DNA of 64,000 bases from contig QXWR01000024.1 of NCBI GenBank assembly GCA_009911065.1, forward strand, positions 1-64,000. Reading direction: 5' to 3'. Both the position numbers and the translations under genes were made by a program. Shown here one piece after another: positions 43,149 to 52,046 of the stretch. The notes beneath the pieces were generated by a model. The model saw only the letters and a list, made by a program, of their open reading frames with translations, was not told the DNA's origin and did no database searches. Source of the stretch: Clostridiaceae bacterium. GTDB lineage: Bacteria > Bacillota > Clostridia > Lachnospirales > Lachnospiraceae. Every line of letters starts with the position of its first letter. Position 1 is the first letter of the stretch.

Positions 43149-43891
43149 TAAAGAATCTGGACAGCCATACACTTAAAAAAATTGCTGCTGTCAGTATGCT
43201 GATTGACCATATTGGTTATTTGTTTATTGGCAGCGGTATTGGCAGAATGTATGGGAACAATACGCCGGAATATGAAATGTGGTATCAGATTTACTGTGTA
43301 ATGAGAACTGCAGGGCGGGTGGCATTTCCGATCTATGTGTTTCTCTTGACAGAAGGGATTTTCTATACTCGAAACTGGAAGAAATATGGACTTCGCTTAG
43401 GGATATTTGCAGTTTTGTCAGAAATTCCTTTTAACTTGATGACATATGGCACATTGACAGCATGGGAAGTGCAAAATGTATTTTTTACATTGCTGATCGG
43501 GCTTTTGACGGTAAAAACGGCAGAATATTTATGTAAAAATATAACCTTTAATTCAAAAAATCAATATGATCTTTTTTTCTGGCTGGCAGCCGGATTAGGG
43601 GGATGTATTCTGGCAATATGGATGAATACAGACTACAGTTATATTGGAGTTTTGTTGATTGTATTTTTTCATCGTTATCGGTTTGACCGTAAGATTCAAT
43701 GTATGGGAGGTTTTCTCTGGCTATTTTCAACTCTTGGAAAGGTCTATTATATTTGGGGACTGTCTGCTGCCTTTTTGCTTATTTATTTTTATAATGGGAA
43801 AAAAGGCAGTGGAGGGGGAAAATATCTTTTTTACTTGTTTTATCCGGCGCATCTGTTATTGTTGTATTGGATCTATTGCCTGATTTTTTAA
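43142..43891 (+). CDS. TraX-family membrane protein
   Basis: A 249-residue polytopic membrane protein of the TraX family, named after F-pilin acetylase but widely found as chromosomal genes of unknown role. Features are LKKIAAVSMLIDHIGYLF, RTAGRVAFPIYVFLLTEGIFYT and LFYLFYPAHLLLLYWIY, all typical. About seven or eight membrane segments. The start is a TTG at 43142 with AGGAG eight bases upstream, overlapping the metG stop codon, so translation is probably coupled. No conjugation gene is near. Confidence 0.85.
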   Translation: MLIKNLDSHTLKKIAAVSMLIDHIGYLFIGSGIGRMYGNNTPEYEMWYQIYCVMRTAGRVAFPIYVFLLTEGIFYTRNWKKYGLRLGIFAVLSEIPFNLMTYGTLTAWEVQNVFFTLLIGLLTVKTAEYLCKNITFNSKNQYDLFFWLAAGLGGCILAIWMNTDYSYIGVLLIVFFHRYRFDRKIQCMGGFLWLFSTLGKVYYIWGLSAAFLLIYFYNGKKGSGGGKYLFYLFYPAHLLLLYWIYCLIF

Positions 43892-43920
43892 AAGAATAAA
43901 AGAGAAGAGAAAGAATTATT

Positions 43921-44694
43921 GTGAATCCGAAAATATTTGATACACATGCTCATTATGATCATGAAGCTTTCGACCTGGATCGGGATCTGATTTTGGGTAG
44001 TTTAAGTGAAAACGGAGTGGAAGCTGTCGTAAATGTAGGAGCCAGTATCCAAAGTACAAAGAATACATTAAAGTTAGTTCAAACCTATCCTTCTGTGTAT
44101 GGCTCAGCAGGAATCCACCCCAATGAGACCAAAGAATTTGAAGAATCTTGGTTGGATTGGTTAAAGGAAGCTGCAAAAGAAGAAAAAATCGTTGCAGTTG
44201 GAGAGATCGGGCTGGATTATTATTGGAATGAGCCGGAACCAAAGGTGCAGAAACAATGGTTCAGCCGTCAACTGAATTTGGCGCGGGAAGTGAAGCTGCC
44301 GGTTATCATTCACAGCAGAGATGCGGCAAAAGATACCCTTGATCTGATGAAAGCAGAAAAGGCATGGGAATTAGGAGGGGTGATTCACTGCTTTTCTTAT
44401 GGGGTTGAGATGGCAAAAGAGTATCTGAATATGGGATTTTTTCTAGGAATTGGGGGAGTCGTGACTTTTTCCAATGGGAAGAAGCTGAAAGAAGTAGTAA
44501 AGTATATGCCAATGGAACAGATGGTTTTAGAGACGGATTGTCCTTATCTTTCCCCGGAACCGAATCGGGGGAAAAGGAATACTTCCCTTAATCTTCCTTA
44601 TGTAGTAAATCAGATCAGTCAGATTAAGGGAATTTCCAAAGATGAAGTCATTAAGATTACAAGCCGGAATGGAAAAAGACTTTATGGCTTATAA
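43921..44694 (+). CDS. tatD: TatD-family metal-dependent hydrolase (DNase)
   Basis: A 257-residue TIM-barrel hydrolase. Metal ligands are seen in DTHAHYDHEAF, EIGLDYYWNE, VIIHSRDA, VIHCFSYG and LETDCPYLSP. It usually follows metG in Firmicutes, as here. The start is a GTG at 43921. Its 3' end overlaps that of the converging DUF4432 gene by 6 bases, with no terminator between them. Confidence 0.93.
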   Translation: MNPKIFDTHAHYDHEAFDLDRDLILGSLSENGVEAVVNVGASIQSTKNTLKLVQTYPSVYGSAGIHPNETKEFEESWLDWLKEAAKEEKIVAVGEIGLDYYWNEPEPKVQKQWFSRQLNLAREVKLPVIIHSRDAAKDTLDLMKAEKAWELGGVIHCFSYGVEMAKEYLNMGFFLGIGGVVTFSNGKKLKEVVKYMPMEQMVLETDCPYLSPEPNRGKRNTSLNLPYVVNQISQIKGISKDEVIKITSRNGKRLYGL

Positions 44695-45735
44695 GAACCG
44701 GCGGCATTCTTCTTCCAACATGGAGATTTCATCACGGCCTTCTGCAATAGAAAAACGAATTTCATTGGTACAAGTTTCAAAGGGAGCAAGAATCTGAGTT
44801 TTTCCTGCCCGTCCGTCAAAACCACAGTTGGTTGGTTCTAAGGCCATAGCATAATCCCCCAAAGCGCTGCTTTTCCATTGGGTCATAAAGGGAAGCTGGT
44901 TTACATTCCAATGGATGCACAAAGCCAGCTCCATTTTGTCATTTACCACAGCGCCAAATGTATATCCCTGTTTGTCGCATGCCATGGTATGCTGGAATAC
45001 CTGCTCTGGTTCTCCGACTTTTGGTTCACCCATTTTGGTCCGTTCTTCCATTCCCTTTTGTGCAGCCTCATCTCTAGGAACACAGGTTTTATCTGGAAGA
45101 ATCAGTCGGGTACCTGGGGCAAGAAGAGGATACCCGGCATTACAATGGTAAAGAATGCAATAAGGGGTTGGTTGAAATGACTGATTTTCAATCTCATCCG
45201 TAAACAGGATTTCGTTTGATCCATATTTGGTTTCCACAGTACGCCGCAGAACCAGATTTTCTCCAAAAAGCCGCGCTTCCCGCATTTCTCCTGTAATGCG
45301 GATATGGTAATCGTCATCTTTCCAGAAAGCGTCCATACTGATTTTTTCCCCTGGAGTGGTTCGGATTCTACCATGGGTAGGATAGGAGGTTCCCTCAATG
45401 GTCTGGCAGCCATGAACATTACCCAGACCGCAGGTGAACATGGCTCCTCCCATTATGGAATAGATGGCTTCTTCTCCAGCGGTGTCATATGGATTTCGTC
45501 CCTGAAGACCTGGTTTTGAGAGAAAACTTAAATTTATGCCTTTGTAACGAAACCAGGCAGGGTCTAAACATTTGTCCAGCATTAAAGGAAACTGAAGCAC
45601 ACCATTGTCTACCAAAGCACAGGAAAGATGAGAGGCGCGGCCATCCTGATATTCGATACGTCTTACCCCGGCCAGCTGTTCTATACTGCCGCACAATCCA
45701 AGAAGTTTTTTCAGTTTTTCATTGGAATTTGCCAT
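44689..45735 (-). CDS. DUF4432 aldose-1-epimerase-like protein
   Basis: A 348-residue protein of the galactose-mutarotase fold, DUF4432 group. The core GGAMFTCGLGNVHG, YPTHGRIRTTPGE and PYCILYHCNAGYPLL matches this family, with His and Glu positions of mutarotases (HGRI; EPTNCGFDGR). It probably interconverts anomers or acts on a keto-sugar of the pathway encoded upstream. It is the last gene of the transporter-isomerase transcript. Confidence 0.82.
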   Translation of the reverse strand: MANSNEKLKKLLGLCGSIEQLAGVRRIEYQDGRASHLSCALVDNGVLQFPLMLDKCLDPAWFRYKGINLSFLSKPGLQGRNPYDTAGEEAIYSIMGGAMFTCGLGNVHGCQTIEGTSYPTHGRIRTTPGEKISMDAFWKDDDYHIRITGEMREARLFGENLVLRRTVETKYGSNEILFTDEIENQSFQPTPYCILYHCNAGYPLLAPGTRLILPDKTCVPRDEAAQKGMEERTKMGEPKVGEPEQVFQHTMACDKQGYTFGAVVNDKMELALCIHWNVNQLPFMTQWKSSALGDYAMALEPTNCGFDGRAGKTQILAPFETCTNEIRFSIAEGRDEISMLEEECRRFL

Positions 45736-45756
45736 AGGGGCTACCTTTCTGCTATT

Positions 45757-46446
45757 TTATTTTTCAGCCTTTGGATACTCATTACAGAGCAGGCGGTAGG
45801 GTGGCTCATCTTCTTCAATTTCAGGAAAACGACCCATTTTTTCATAGAAACGATTGTCTGTATTGTCATCATTACACTGACTGACTTCTCCAAGAAGAAC
45901 CGGACCGCCGCCCTCTTCAACTTCAAAATCGTGGTACAGATAAGGATAGATGGTAATGCTTTCCCCTGGGGTCAGGCGGATTTGCGTACCTGCGGGAACT
46001 ATCATTTCTCTTCCGTCCACATGCACATGAACATCGCTTTCTTTGTCCAGTTCTTCTTCCTTAGTAGAATTGTAAACGCGAATCAGTACATTACCCCCGC
46101 CCCGGTTAATGATGTCTTCCATTTTAGACCAGTGGAAGTGCATGGGGGAATATTGTCCTTCTTTGATATATAACAATTTTTCTGCATAGGTTTTGGTATA
46201 TTTTTCGGGCATTTTCAAGTTTCCATTGCGGATTGTGATAAGGGAAAAACCAACTTTATTAAAATCACCCAGGCCATAATCTGTAATGTCCCATCCCAGC
46301 ATATTATCCCGGACTTCGTCATAATCACTGCCCTTTTCTTTCCACTCTTCTGGTGTAAAATTACAGAAAGGGGGGATTGCGAAACGATATTCCTTTACCA
46401 TGTTTTCCATTTCTTTCAGTGCTGCATTGATTTCACTGCGTTTCAT
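45757..46446 (-). CDS. D-lyxose ketol-isomerase
   Basis: A 229-residue cupin-fold isomerase converting D-lyxose to D-xylulose, and often D-mannose to D-fructose. The metal site is formed by YSPMHFHWSKMEDIINRGGGN (His, His, Glu) and a later His in YPYLYHDFEVEEGGGPVLLGEVS. The start MKRSEINAALKEMENMVKEYRFAIPPF is typical of the family. It follows the duplicated sugar-binding protein gene after 128 bases and gives the best clue to the substrate of the module. Confidence 0.92.
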   Translation of the reverse strand: MKRSEINAALKEMENMVKEYRFAIPPFCNFTPEEWKEKGSDYDEVRDNMLGWDITDYGLGDFNKVGFSLITIRNGNLKMPEKYTKTYAEKLLYIKEGQYSPMHFHWSKMEDIINRGGGNVLIRVYNSTKEEELDKESDVHVHVDGREMIVPAGTQIRLTPGESITIYPYLYHDFEVEEGGGPVLLGEVSQCNDDNTDNRFYEKMGRFPEIEEDEPPYRLLCNEYPKAEK

Positions 46447-46500
46447 GTGAGCGATTCCTCCTTAAATTCATACGATAAACATAGGACTGTTTTATAGTTC

Positions 46501-46538
46501 CAGGCAGGAACTCCTGGAAAAACGGGTGTCCCTGCCTG
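46501..46538 (-). other. Intercistronic mRNA hairpin
   Basis: CAGGCAGG and CCTGCCTG (8 bp, 22-nt loop with further partial pairing) lie between the binding-protein gene and the isomerase gene. On the minus strand no T-run follows, so it more likely protects the 3' end of the abundant binding-protein message than terminates. Confidence 0.5.
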
Positions 46539-46574
46539 TTTTATATTACTACTTTAAAAAATATTGTGCAATCT

Positions 46575-48425
46575 TTATTTTGTCAATACAGAAACACCAG
46601 TATCCTGTACAGCGCCGCCTAAAGATTCGCCTTCCAAAGCTTTTACAGCAGCGATTACACCTTCCGAACCCATTACATCCGGATTCTGTGCCATGGTGCA
46701 AAGAAGATAGCCGTCATTAATCAGGTTCATAATGGCATCCGATTTATCAAAGCCTACACCGATGATATTTGAATTACCAGAAGCCTTGATTGCATTGCCA
46801 GTACCAGTGGTGGAGCCTTCGTTACATCCAAAGATTCCTACAACACCCTGAGTAATGTAGTTTTCTGCGATGGTCTGAGATTTGGCTGCATCGCCTTCTC
46901 CATACTGGGTCTCCATCAGCTCGTAGCCTTTGCCTTCAAAAGCAGAACGGAAACCATTCTCTCTTTTAACTGTAGAATCGGTTGCAGCGTTTACATTAAC
47001 AATACCAATCTTACCAGATGTAACACCGGCAGCTTCCAGAGCCTTGATCATTTCTTCACCAGCAGTTTTGCCAGCAGCTTCATTGTCAGTGGAGAAAGTG
47101 GCTTCTGCATCCACATTAGCAGGAGAGTCCACATAGACAATCTTAACGCCAGCAGAGGAAGCTTCCTTGAGTGCAGATGAAATGGCATCTGGACCGTTGG
47201 CAGCAACGATAATTGCTTCATAGTTGCCAGCAACAGCATTGTTTACACATTCGATCTGCTGAGCGTCATCCTTGGTGTTGGGAGACATAAAAGTAACCGA
47301 TACTCCCATTTCTTTTGCAGTTTTCTGAGCGCCTTCATTTAAAGTTACCCAGTGCTGGTCAATGGAGTCCATGGTAATCAAAGCAATCTTCCACTCTTTG
47401 GTGGCTGCTGCAGGTGTGCCAGCAGCAGCTGCTGCACTACTGCTTCCACCAGCTTTAATGGCAGATACTCCAGTGTCAGTGACTGCTCCTCCAAGAGATT
47501 CTCCGTTAATAGCTTTTACAGCAGCTTTGACACCTTTTTCACCCATTACATCCGGGTTCTGTGCCATGGTGCAGAGCAGATAACCATCCTCAATAAGATT
47601 TAAGATTGCATCGGATTTATCAAAACCTACACCAATAATATCAGATTTACCGGAAGCCTTAATTGCGTTGCCGGTTCCAGTAGTGGAGCCTTCGTTACAT
47701 CCAAAGATTCCCACAACACCCTGGGTAATGTAGTTTTCTGCGATGGTCTGAGATTTGGCTGCGTCGCCTTCGCCGTACTGGGTTTCCATCAATTCATACC
47801 CTTTGCCTTCAAAAGCGGAACGGAAACCATTCTCTCTTTTAACTGTAGAATCGGTTGCAGCGTTTACATTGACAATACCAATCTTTCCAGAAGTGATACC
47901 AGCAGCTTCCAGAGCTTTGATCATTTCTTCGCCAGCCGTTTTTCCGGCTGCTTCATTGTCTGTAGAGAAGGTAGCTTCTGCATCCACGTTAGCAGGAGAG
48001 TCTACATAGACAATCTTAACACCTGCAGAGGCAGCTTCTTTCAGTGCAGATGAAATGGCATCTGGGCCGTTGGCAGCAACGATGATTGCTTTGTAACCGC
48101 CGGCAACAGCATTATTTACACATTCAATCTGCTGAGCGTCGTCCTTGGTATTGGGAGACATGAAAGTAACAGTTACACCCAGTTCCCCAGCAGCTTTCTG
48201 AGCGCCTTCATTTAAAGTTACCCAGTGCTGGTCAATGGAGTCCATGGTAATAAGGGCAATTTTCATATCCCCAGATGGAGCAGCAGTTGTTGTAGGAGCC
48301 GCCGATTCGTTTCCAGCAGGAGCCGGAGCTGCCGCTGACTCGGCTGGCTTGGAGCTGCTACAGCCAGTAATGGATGCAGCCAGCAAAGCCGCACAACTTA
48401 ACATTGCAAGTAATTTCTTCTTCAT
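46575..48425 (-). CDS. Sugar-binding lipoprotein with tandemly duplicated binding domain
   Basis: A 616-residue lipoprotein. Residues 1-21 are a lipoprotein signal with SITGC; a 30-residue Ala/Pro-rich spacer follows. Residues 55-324 and 346-616 are two nearly identical ribose-type (Peripla_BP_4) binding domains, each beginning KIALITMDSIDQHWVTLNEGAQK and ending GGAV-DTGVS. They are joined by a Ser/Ala-rich linker (GGSSSAAAAAGTPAAATK). The period is 291 residues (873 bp). All ligand-facing segments (DSPANVDAEAT, NVNAATDSTVKRENGF, GCNEGSTTGTGNA, GVGFDKSD) are kept in both copies, so both should bind. It is encoded after the permease and ATPase genes of the same importer. Confidence 0.93.
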   Translation of the reverse strand: MKKKLLAMLSCAALLAASITGCSSSKPAESAAAPAPAGNESAAPTTTAAPSGDMKIALITMDSIDQHWVTLNEGAQKAAGELGVTVTFMSPNTKDDAQQIECVNNAVAGGYKAIIVAANGPDAISSALKEAASAGVKIVYVDSPANVDAEATFSTDNEAAGKTAGEEMIKALEAAGITSGKIGIVNVNAATDSTVKRENGFRSAFEGKGYELMETQYGEGDAAKSQTIAENYITQGVVGIFGCNEGSTTGTGNAIKASGKSDIIGVGFDKSDAILNLIEDGYLLCTMAQNPDVMGEKGVKAAVKAINGESLGGAVTDTGVSAIKAGGSSSAAAAAGTPAAATKEWKIALITMDSIDQHWVTLNEGAQKTAKEMGVSVTFMSPNTKDDAQQIECVNNAVAGNYEAIIVAANGPDAISSALKEASSAGVKIVYVDSPANVDAEATFSTDNEAAGKTAGEEMIKALEAAGVTSGKIGIVNVNAATDSTVKRENGFRSAFEGKGYELMETQYGEGDAAKSQTIAENYITQGVVGIFGCNEGSTTGTGNAIKASGNSNIIGVGFDKSDAIMNLINDGYLLCTMAQNPDVMGSEGVIAAVKALEGESLGGAVQDTGVSVLTK

Positions 48426-48486
48426 AAAACATCCTCCTTTTTAATGGTTTTATGATTAACCGCTTTTGATAAACGGTTAAGTGCTT

Positions 48487-49515
48487 TTATTTCGATTTTT
48501 TTCCAAAATTACCGGAACGGACTACTACATCCAAAAGAACGGAAAATACTACAATAATACCAATTACCAACCGCTGGATACCTACCTGAGCGCCGATCAT
48601 GTTCAAGCCGTTTTCCAGAGTCTGCCATACAGCAGCGCCTGCAAATGTACCAAGAAGAAGACCAGTTCCGCCAAGAGGAGAGATTCCGCCGATTACACCG
48701 GCTGCCACACCGTACATCTCATACATATTTCCAGCTTCCATATTGCCCATGCCAGCCTGTGCGCAGAGAATCAGTCCAACCACACATGCACATACAGAGC
48801 TGACCAGATATGCTTTGATGGTAGTAGTAACAACGTTGACGCCAGACAGTTTGGCGGCATCTACATTGGAACCAATGGCATATATGTGTCTTCCGGTTCT
48901 GGTTTTGGACAACAGGAAGAAAAATACCAAAAACAGTGCCAATGCAATCCAGAATGTATTGAAAATCCCAAAGGTTTTTCCATAATAGAAGAAATTCTGA
49001 AAAGCGTCGCCTGCATCTTTTCCGATTCCAGTGGCGATGGCGTCTGTATTCCGGTTGTTGTTGACCATATAGGCAGCGCCTCTGGTAACAAACATGGTTC
49101 CCAGGGTAGCAATAAATGGCGGCAGTTTGAATTTGCCTACCAGTATACCATTCACCACACCGCAGCAAAGACAGCAAATCAGAGCTACTGCCATGGCAAA
49201 CACGGGAGAGATTCCTCTGGTCATCATGGTTGCAGAAATCATGGCGCTCATGCCAACCATGGAACCAATGGAAAGGTCAATGTTACCAGTAATCAATAGG
49301 TAGCTTTGTCCTACGCCAATGAGAAGGTACTTGGACATGGAACGCAAAAGGTTCATTATATTCTGTCCGGAAAATACATTTTGGTCAATGATTCCAAAAG
49401 CGATATAAATAATGACCAGCCCTGTAAAGGCAGTGATTACCGCACCCATTCCTCTTGTTCCAAGAAGCCGTTTGAAGGTGCTTTGCTTATTATTATTCAT
49501 AGTACTGTCCTCCAA
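48487..49515 (-). CDS. Ribose-type sugar ABC transporter permease
   Basis: A 342-residue RbsC-like permease with eight to ten membrane segments. Family motifs: VGQSYLLITGNIDLSIGSMVGMSAM, LPPFIATLGTMFVTRGAAY, and GRHIYAIGSNVDAAKLSGVNV. It probably forms a homodimer channel for the sugar captured by the double-domain lipoprotein. It lies 31 bases after the ATPase gene; between it and the binding-protein gene is a weak 7-bp hairpin (48456-48480). Confidence 0.93.
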   Translation of the reverse strand: MEDSTMNNNKQSTFKRLLGTRGMGAVITAFTGLVIIYIAFGIIDQNVFSGQNIMNLLRSMSKYLLIGVGQSYLLITGNIDLSIGSMVGMSAMISATMMTRGISPVFAMAVALICCLCCGVVNGILVGKFKLPPFIATLGTMFVTRGAAYMVNNNRNTDAIATGIGKDAGDAFQNFFYYGKTFGIFNTFWIALALFLVFFFLLSKTRTGRHIYAIGSNVDAAKLSGVNVVTTTIKAYLVSSVCACVVGLILCAQAGMGNMEAGNMYEMYGVAAGVIGGISPLGGTGLLLGTFAGAAVWQTLENGLNMIGAQVGIQRLVIGIIVVFSVLLDVVVRSGNFGKKSK

Positions 49516-49545
49516 TCCTGTATTGGGAAATTACACCATGCTGTT

Positions 49546-51054
49546 TCAGCCGACCTGTTGTTTCTTCTCAAATTCCGTGGCATATTTCAGCACTTCATTC
49601 TGAGTTGTTTCACGGGCCATAACCTCACCGGTAATCCGGCCATCACACATGACAATAACCCGGTCCGCAATTCCTAAAACTTCCGGCATTTCAGAAGATA
49701 CAAACATAACGGCAATGCCTTCCTGTTTCAGCTTGTTCATTAGATTATAAATTTCAACCTTAGCGCCCACATCAATTCCTCTGGTAGGTTCATCAAAGAT
49801 AACCACCCGGGAATTTCGCGCAAGCCATTTTCCTACAACCACTTTTTGCTGATTTCCACCGGAAAGGTTTGCTGCATTGACTTCCACGCTGGGAGTTTTA
49901 ATTAACAGGTTTTCCACAGCTTCTTCACAAAGTTTATCTTCTTTGTTACTGCTGATCACCCCCATGACATTGCAAAGTAAATCCAGGTTGGGAAGAGCAA
50001 GGTTATGACGGATGCTAAGCTTTGTACAAAGACCATCTTTTTTTCGATCCTCAGGAGCCAGTACGATTCCAGCTTTAATGGCATCCATTGGACAATGGAC
50101 ATGAATTTCCTTGCCATCTAAAAAGATCTGTCCACTTGTCTTAGGGTCCACGCCAAAGATTGCCCGGGTGGTCTCGGTTCTTCCTGCTCCCATCAGTCCG
50201 GCAAAACCAACAATCTCTCCCTCATAGAGGGAAAAGCTAATGTCCCGAACCAGTCTGCCAGCATTCAGATTCTTTACCTCAAAGATTTTTTTGCCTTTGG
50301 AACAGGAGACCCGCGGAAATTGTTCTTTGATCTCCCGCCCTACCATGTTGGCAATGATTTGATCCATGGACATACTGGAAAAATCTCCGTTTGTGATGTA
50401 TTGTCCATCCCGCATGATGGTCACTCGGTCAACAATAGCCTGAAGCTCTTCCAAACGGTGAGATATGTATACAATTCCGCAGCCATCTGCTTTTAATTTA
50501 CGGATAATTCGGAACAGATCTTCAATTTCTTTTGCTGTCAAAGAAGAAGTGGGTTCGTCCATAATTAAAATTTTTGCGTGAATGGATAAAGCCTTTGCGA
50601 TCTCAACCATCTGCTGTTTGGATACTGGCAGATCGCCTACAATTTGTTTGGGGTCCAGATCAATTTTAAGTTCACCCAAAATCTCAGCCGCTTCTGCTTC
50701 CATGTCGCTGTTTTTCAACAGGATTCCATTGACCCGCTCTCTACCAAGAAACATGTTTTCTGTTACCGTTAAGTGGCGGCACATATTTAATTCCTGATGA
50801 ATGATGGCCACTCCCACTTCCTGGGCTTGTTTGGGGGTCAGGTTTTCATAGCTTTTTCCAAAGATGGTCATGGTTCCGCCATCTTTTGTGTAAACGCCGC
50901 TTAATATTTTCATCAAGGTAGATTTACCAGCGCCGTTTTCCCCCAAAAGAGCCATAACCTCTCCGGAACGAAGTTCAAAGTTTACATTATCAAGGGCTTT
51001 TACACCTGGGAAATTCTTGACAATGTTTTGCATAGATACGATTATTTCTCCCAT
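49546..51054 (-). CDS. Ribose-type sugar ABC transporter ATP-binding protein
   Basis: A 502-residue tandem ATPase (RbsA/MglA type). The first half is fully active: Walker A GENGAGKST, signature LPVSKQQMVEIAKAL, Walker B ILIMDEPTSSL. The second half has the usual RbsA variation (GLMGAGRTE in place of Walker A), LSGGNQQKVVVGKWL and VVIFDEPTRGIDVGAK. It energises the RbsC-like permease next to it. This intact copy is the reference against which the degenerate paralogue at 52047-53492 should be read. Confidence 0.95.
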   Translation of the reverse strand: MGEIIVSMQNIVKNFPGVKALDNVNFELRSGEVMALLGENGAGKSTLMKILSGVYTKDGGTMTIFGKSYENLTPKQAQEVGVAIIHQELNMCRHLTVTENMFLGRERVNGILLKNSDMEAEAAEILGELKIDLDPKQIVGDLPVSKQQMVEIAKALSIHAKILIMDEPTSSLTAKEIEDLFRIIRKLKADGCGIVYISHRLEELQAIVDRVTIMRDGQYITNGDFSSMSMDQIIANMVGREIKEQFPRVSCSKGKKIFEVKNLNAGRLVRDISFSLYEGEIVGFAGLMGAGRTETTRAIFGVDPKTSGQIFLDGKEIHVHCPMDAIKAGIVLAPEDRKKDGLCTKLSIRHNLALPNLDLLCNVMGVISSNKEDKLCEEAVENLLIKTPSVEVNAANLSGGNQQKVVVGKWLARNSRVVIFDEPTRGIDVGAKVEIYNLMNKLKQEGIAVMFVSSEMPEVLGIADRVIVMCDGRITGEVMARETTQNEVLKYATEFEKKQQVG

Positions 51055-51075
51055 TTGTTCCCTCGCTTTCTTAGT

Positions 51076-51945
51076 TTAGCTGTTATTTTGCATGGCTATA
51101 GAAAGGGCAGCTGTGTCTCCCAAAGCTTCTCCTAATTTGGCTGGAACCACCATACATATCTGTCGGCTTTTGGCAAGAGCTTCAATTTCCAAAATATGAT
51201 TCATAGAATCAACCATAAATTGTCCCGCTCTTGCATAGATACTGCCGATTACAATTCGTTCCGGATTCAGAATATCAATCAGGATTGCCAGAAGCCTTCC
51301 CAAGTGCTGTCCGGTCTGTTCCCAGATCTTCAGAGAATTTTCATCTCCAAAAGCAGCCAGTTCTGCCAGATGGGCCGCGCTTCCAAAACCATATTGGGCG
51401 ATACCTCCGCCGCTGCAGTAGCCTTCATACGATCCGGCTTTTCCATAGCCAGTATGTCCCTGGTCAAAAAGCCGGACATGGCCTACTTCCCCTGCCATTC
51501 CACAAGAACCAGAGTAAAGCTTTCCATTTAAGATAAGTCCTGCTCCCAAACCGGTTCCGAATGTGAGAAAAATCATATTTTCACATCCTTTTCCAGCGCC
51601 GAATTTCCACTCTGCCACTGCACAGGCATCTGCATCGTTCTCCAGATAAGCTGGTACATGAAAGTGTGTGGTTAAAAGTTCGGTGACAGGGACAAAATCC
51701 CATCCGGGCAGGTTGGGAGGACCTAAAATCAATCCTTTTTTGCTGTCAAGAGGTCCTCCGCAGCTTACACCGATAGAAGCGATCCGGTCATTCCACAGAT
51801 GCTCCACGCTTTTTATGATTTGATCTAAGGTGTGTTCTTTGTCCTGAGTGAGAAAATGAATCTTTTCCAGAATGGTTCCCTGCTCATTTCCGCGAACAAC
51901 AGCACACTTGGTTCCGCCAATATCAATTCCAATATATTCTTTCAT
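51076..51945 (-). CDS. ROK-family sugar kinase
   Basis: A 289-residue protein of the ROK family. ATP-binding DIGGTKCAVV and the second phosphate motif FGTGLGAGLILNGKLYSG are present; AYLENDADACAVAEW includes the catalytic Asp. The usual ROK zinc motif (CxCGxxGCxE) is replaced here by EGYCSGGGI, so the typical three-cysteine zinc site is missing. It has no helix-turn-helix, so it is a kinase rather than a repressor. Start ATG 51945 follows GAGG; longer in-frame options are less likely. It is the first gene of the importer operon and should phosphorylate the imported sugar. Confidence 0.85.
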   Translation of the reverse strand: MKEYIGIDIGGTKCAVVRGNEQGTILEKIHFLTQDKEHTLDQIIKSVEHLWNDRIASIGVSCGGPLDSKKGLILGPPNLPGWDFVPVTELLTTHFHVPAYLENDADACAVAEWKFGAGKGCENMIFLTFGTGLGAGLILNGKLYSGSCGMAGEVGHVRLFDQGHTGYGKAGSYEGYCSGGGIAQYGFGSAAHLAELAAFGDENSLKIWEQTGQHLGRLLAILIDILNPERIVIGSIYARAGQFMVDSMNHILEIEALAKSRQICMVVPAKLGEALGDTAALSIAMQNNS

Positions 51946-51983
51946 AGGTGCCTCTTTCTTGTCTGAATTTAGTATAACATGAC

Positions 51984-52005
51984 AAAAAGCCCTCAAAAAG
52001 AGGGC
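51984..52005 (-). terminator. Terminator after the degenerate ABC protein gene
   Basis: Read on the minus strand, GCCCTC-TTTTT-GAGGGC is followed by TTTTT. It ends the yesN-yesM-pseudoATPase transcript. A -10-like TATACT lies just downstream on the minus strand without a proper -35 box, as expected of a promoter that needs an activator. Confidence 0.8.
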
Positions 52006-52046
52006 ATTCTTTCGGTTAAGGTGGACAATCTTTTGATTTTTAATTT

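Noticed and set aside
43142..43891. TraX as sign of a conjugative element
   Set aside because: The family is common in chromosomes of Firmicutes, and here it is coupled to metG and tatD with no transfer genes near.
48481..49299. Open frame of 272 codons antisense to the ribose-type permease
   Set aside because: Rich in Asn, His, Ser and Gly, with no recognisable domain; it mirrors the permease coding strand.
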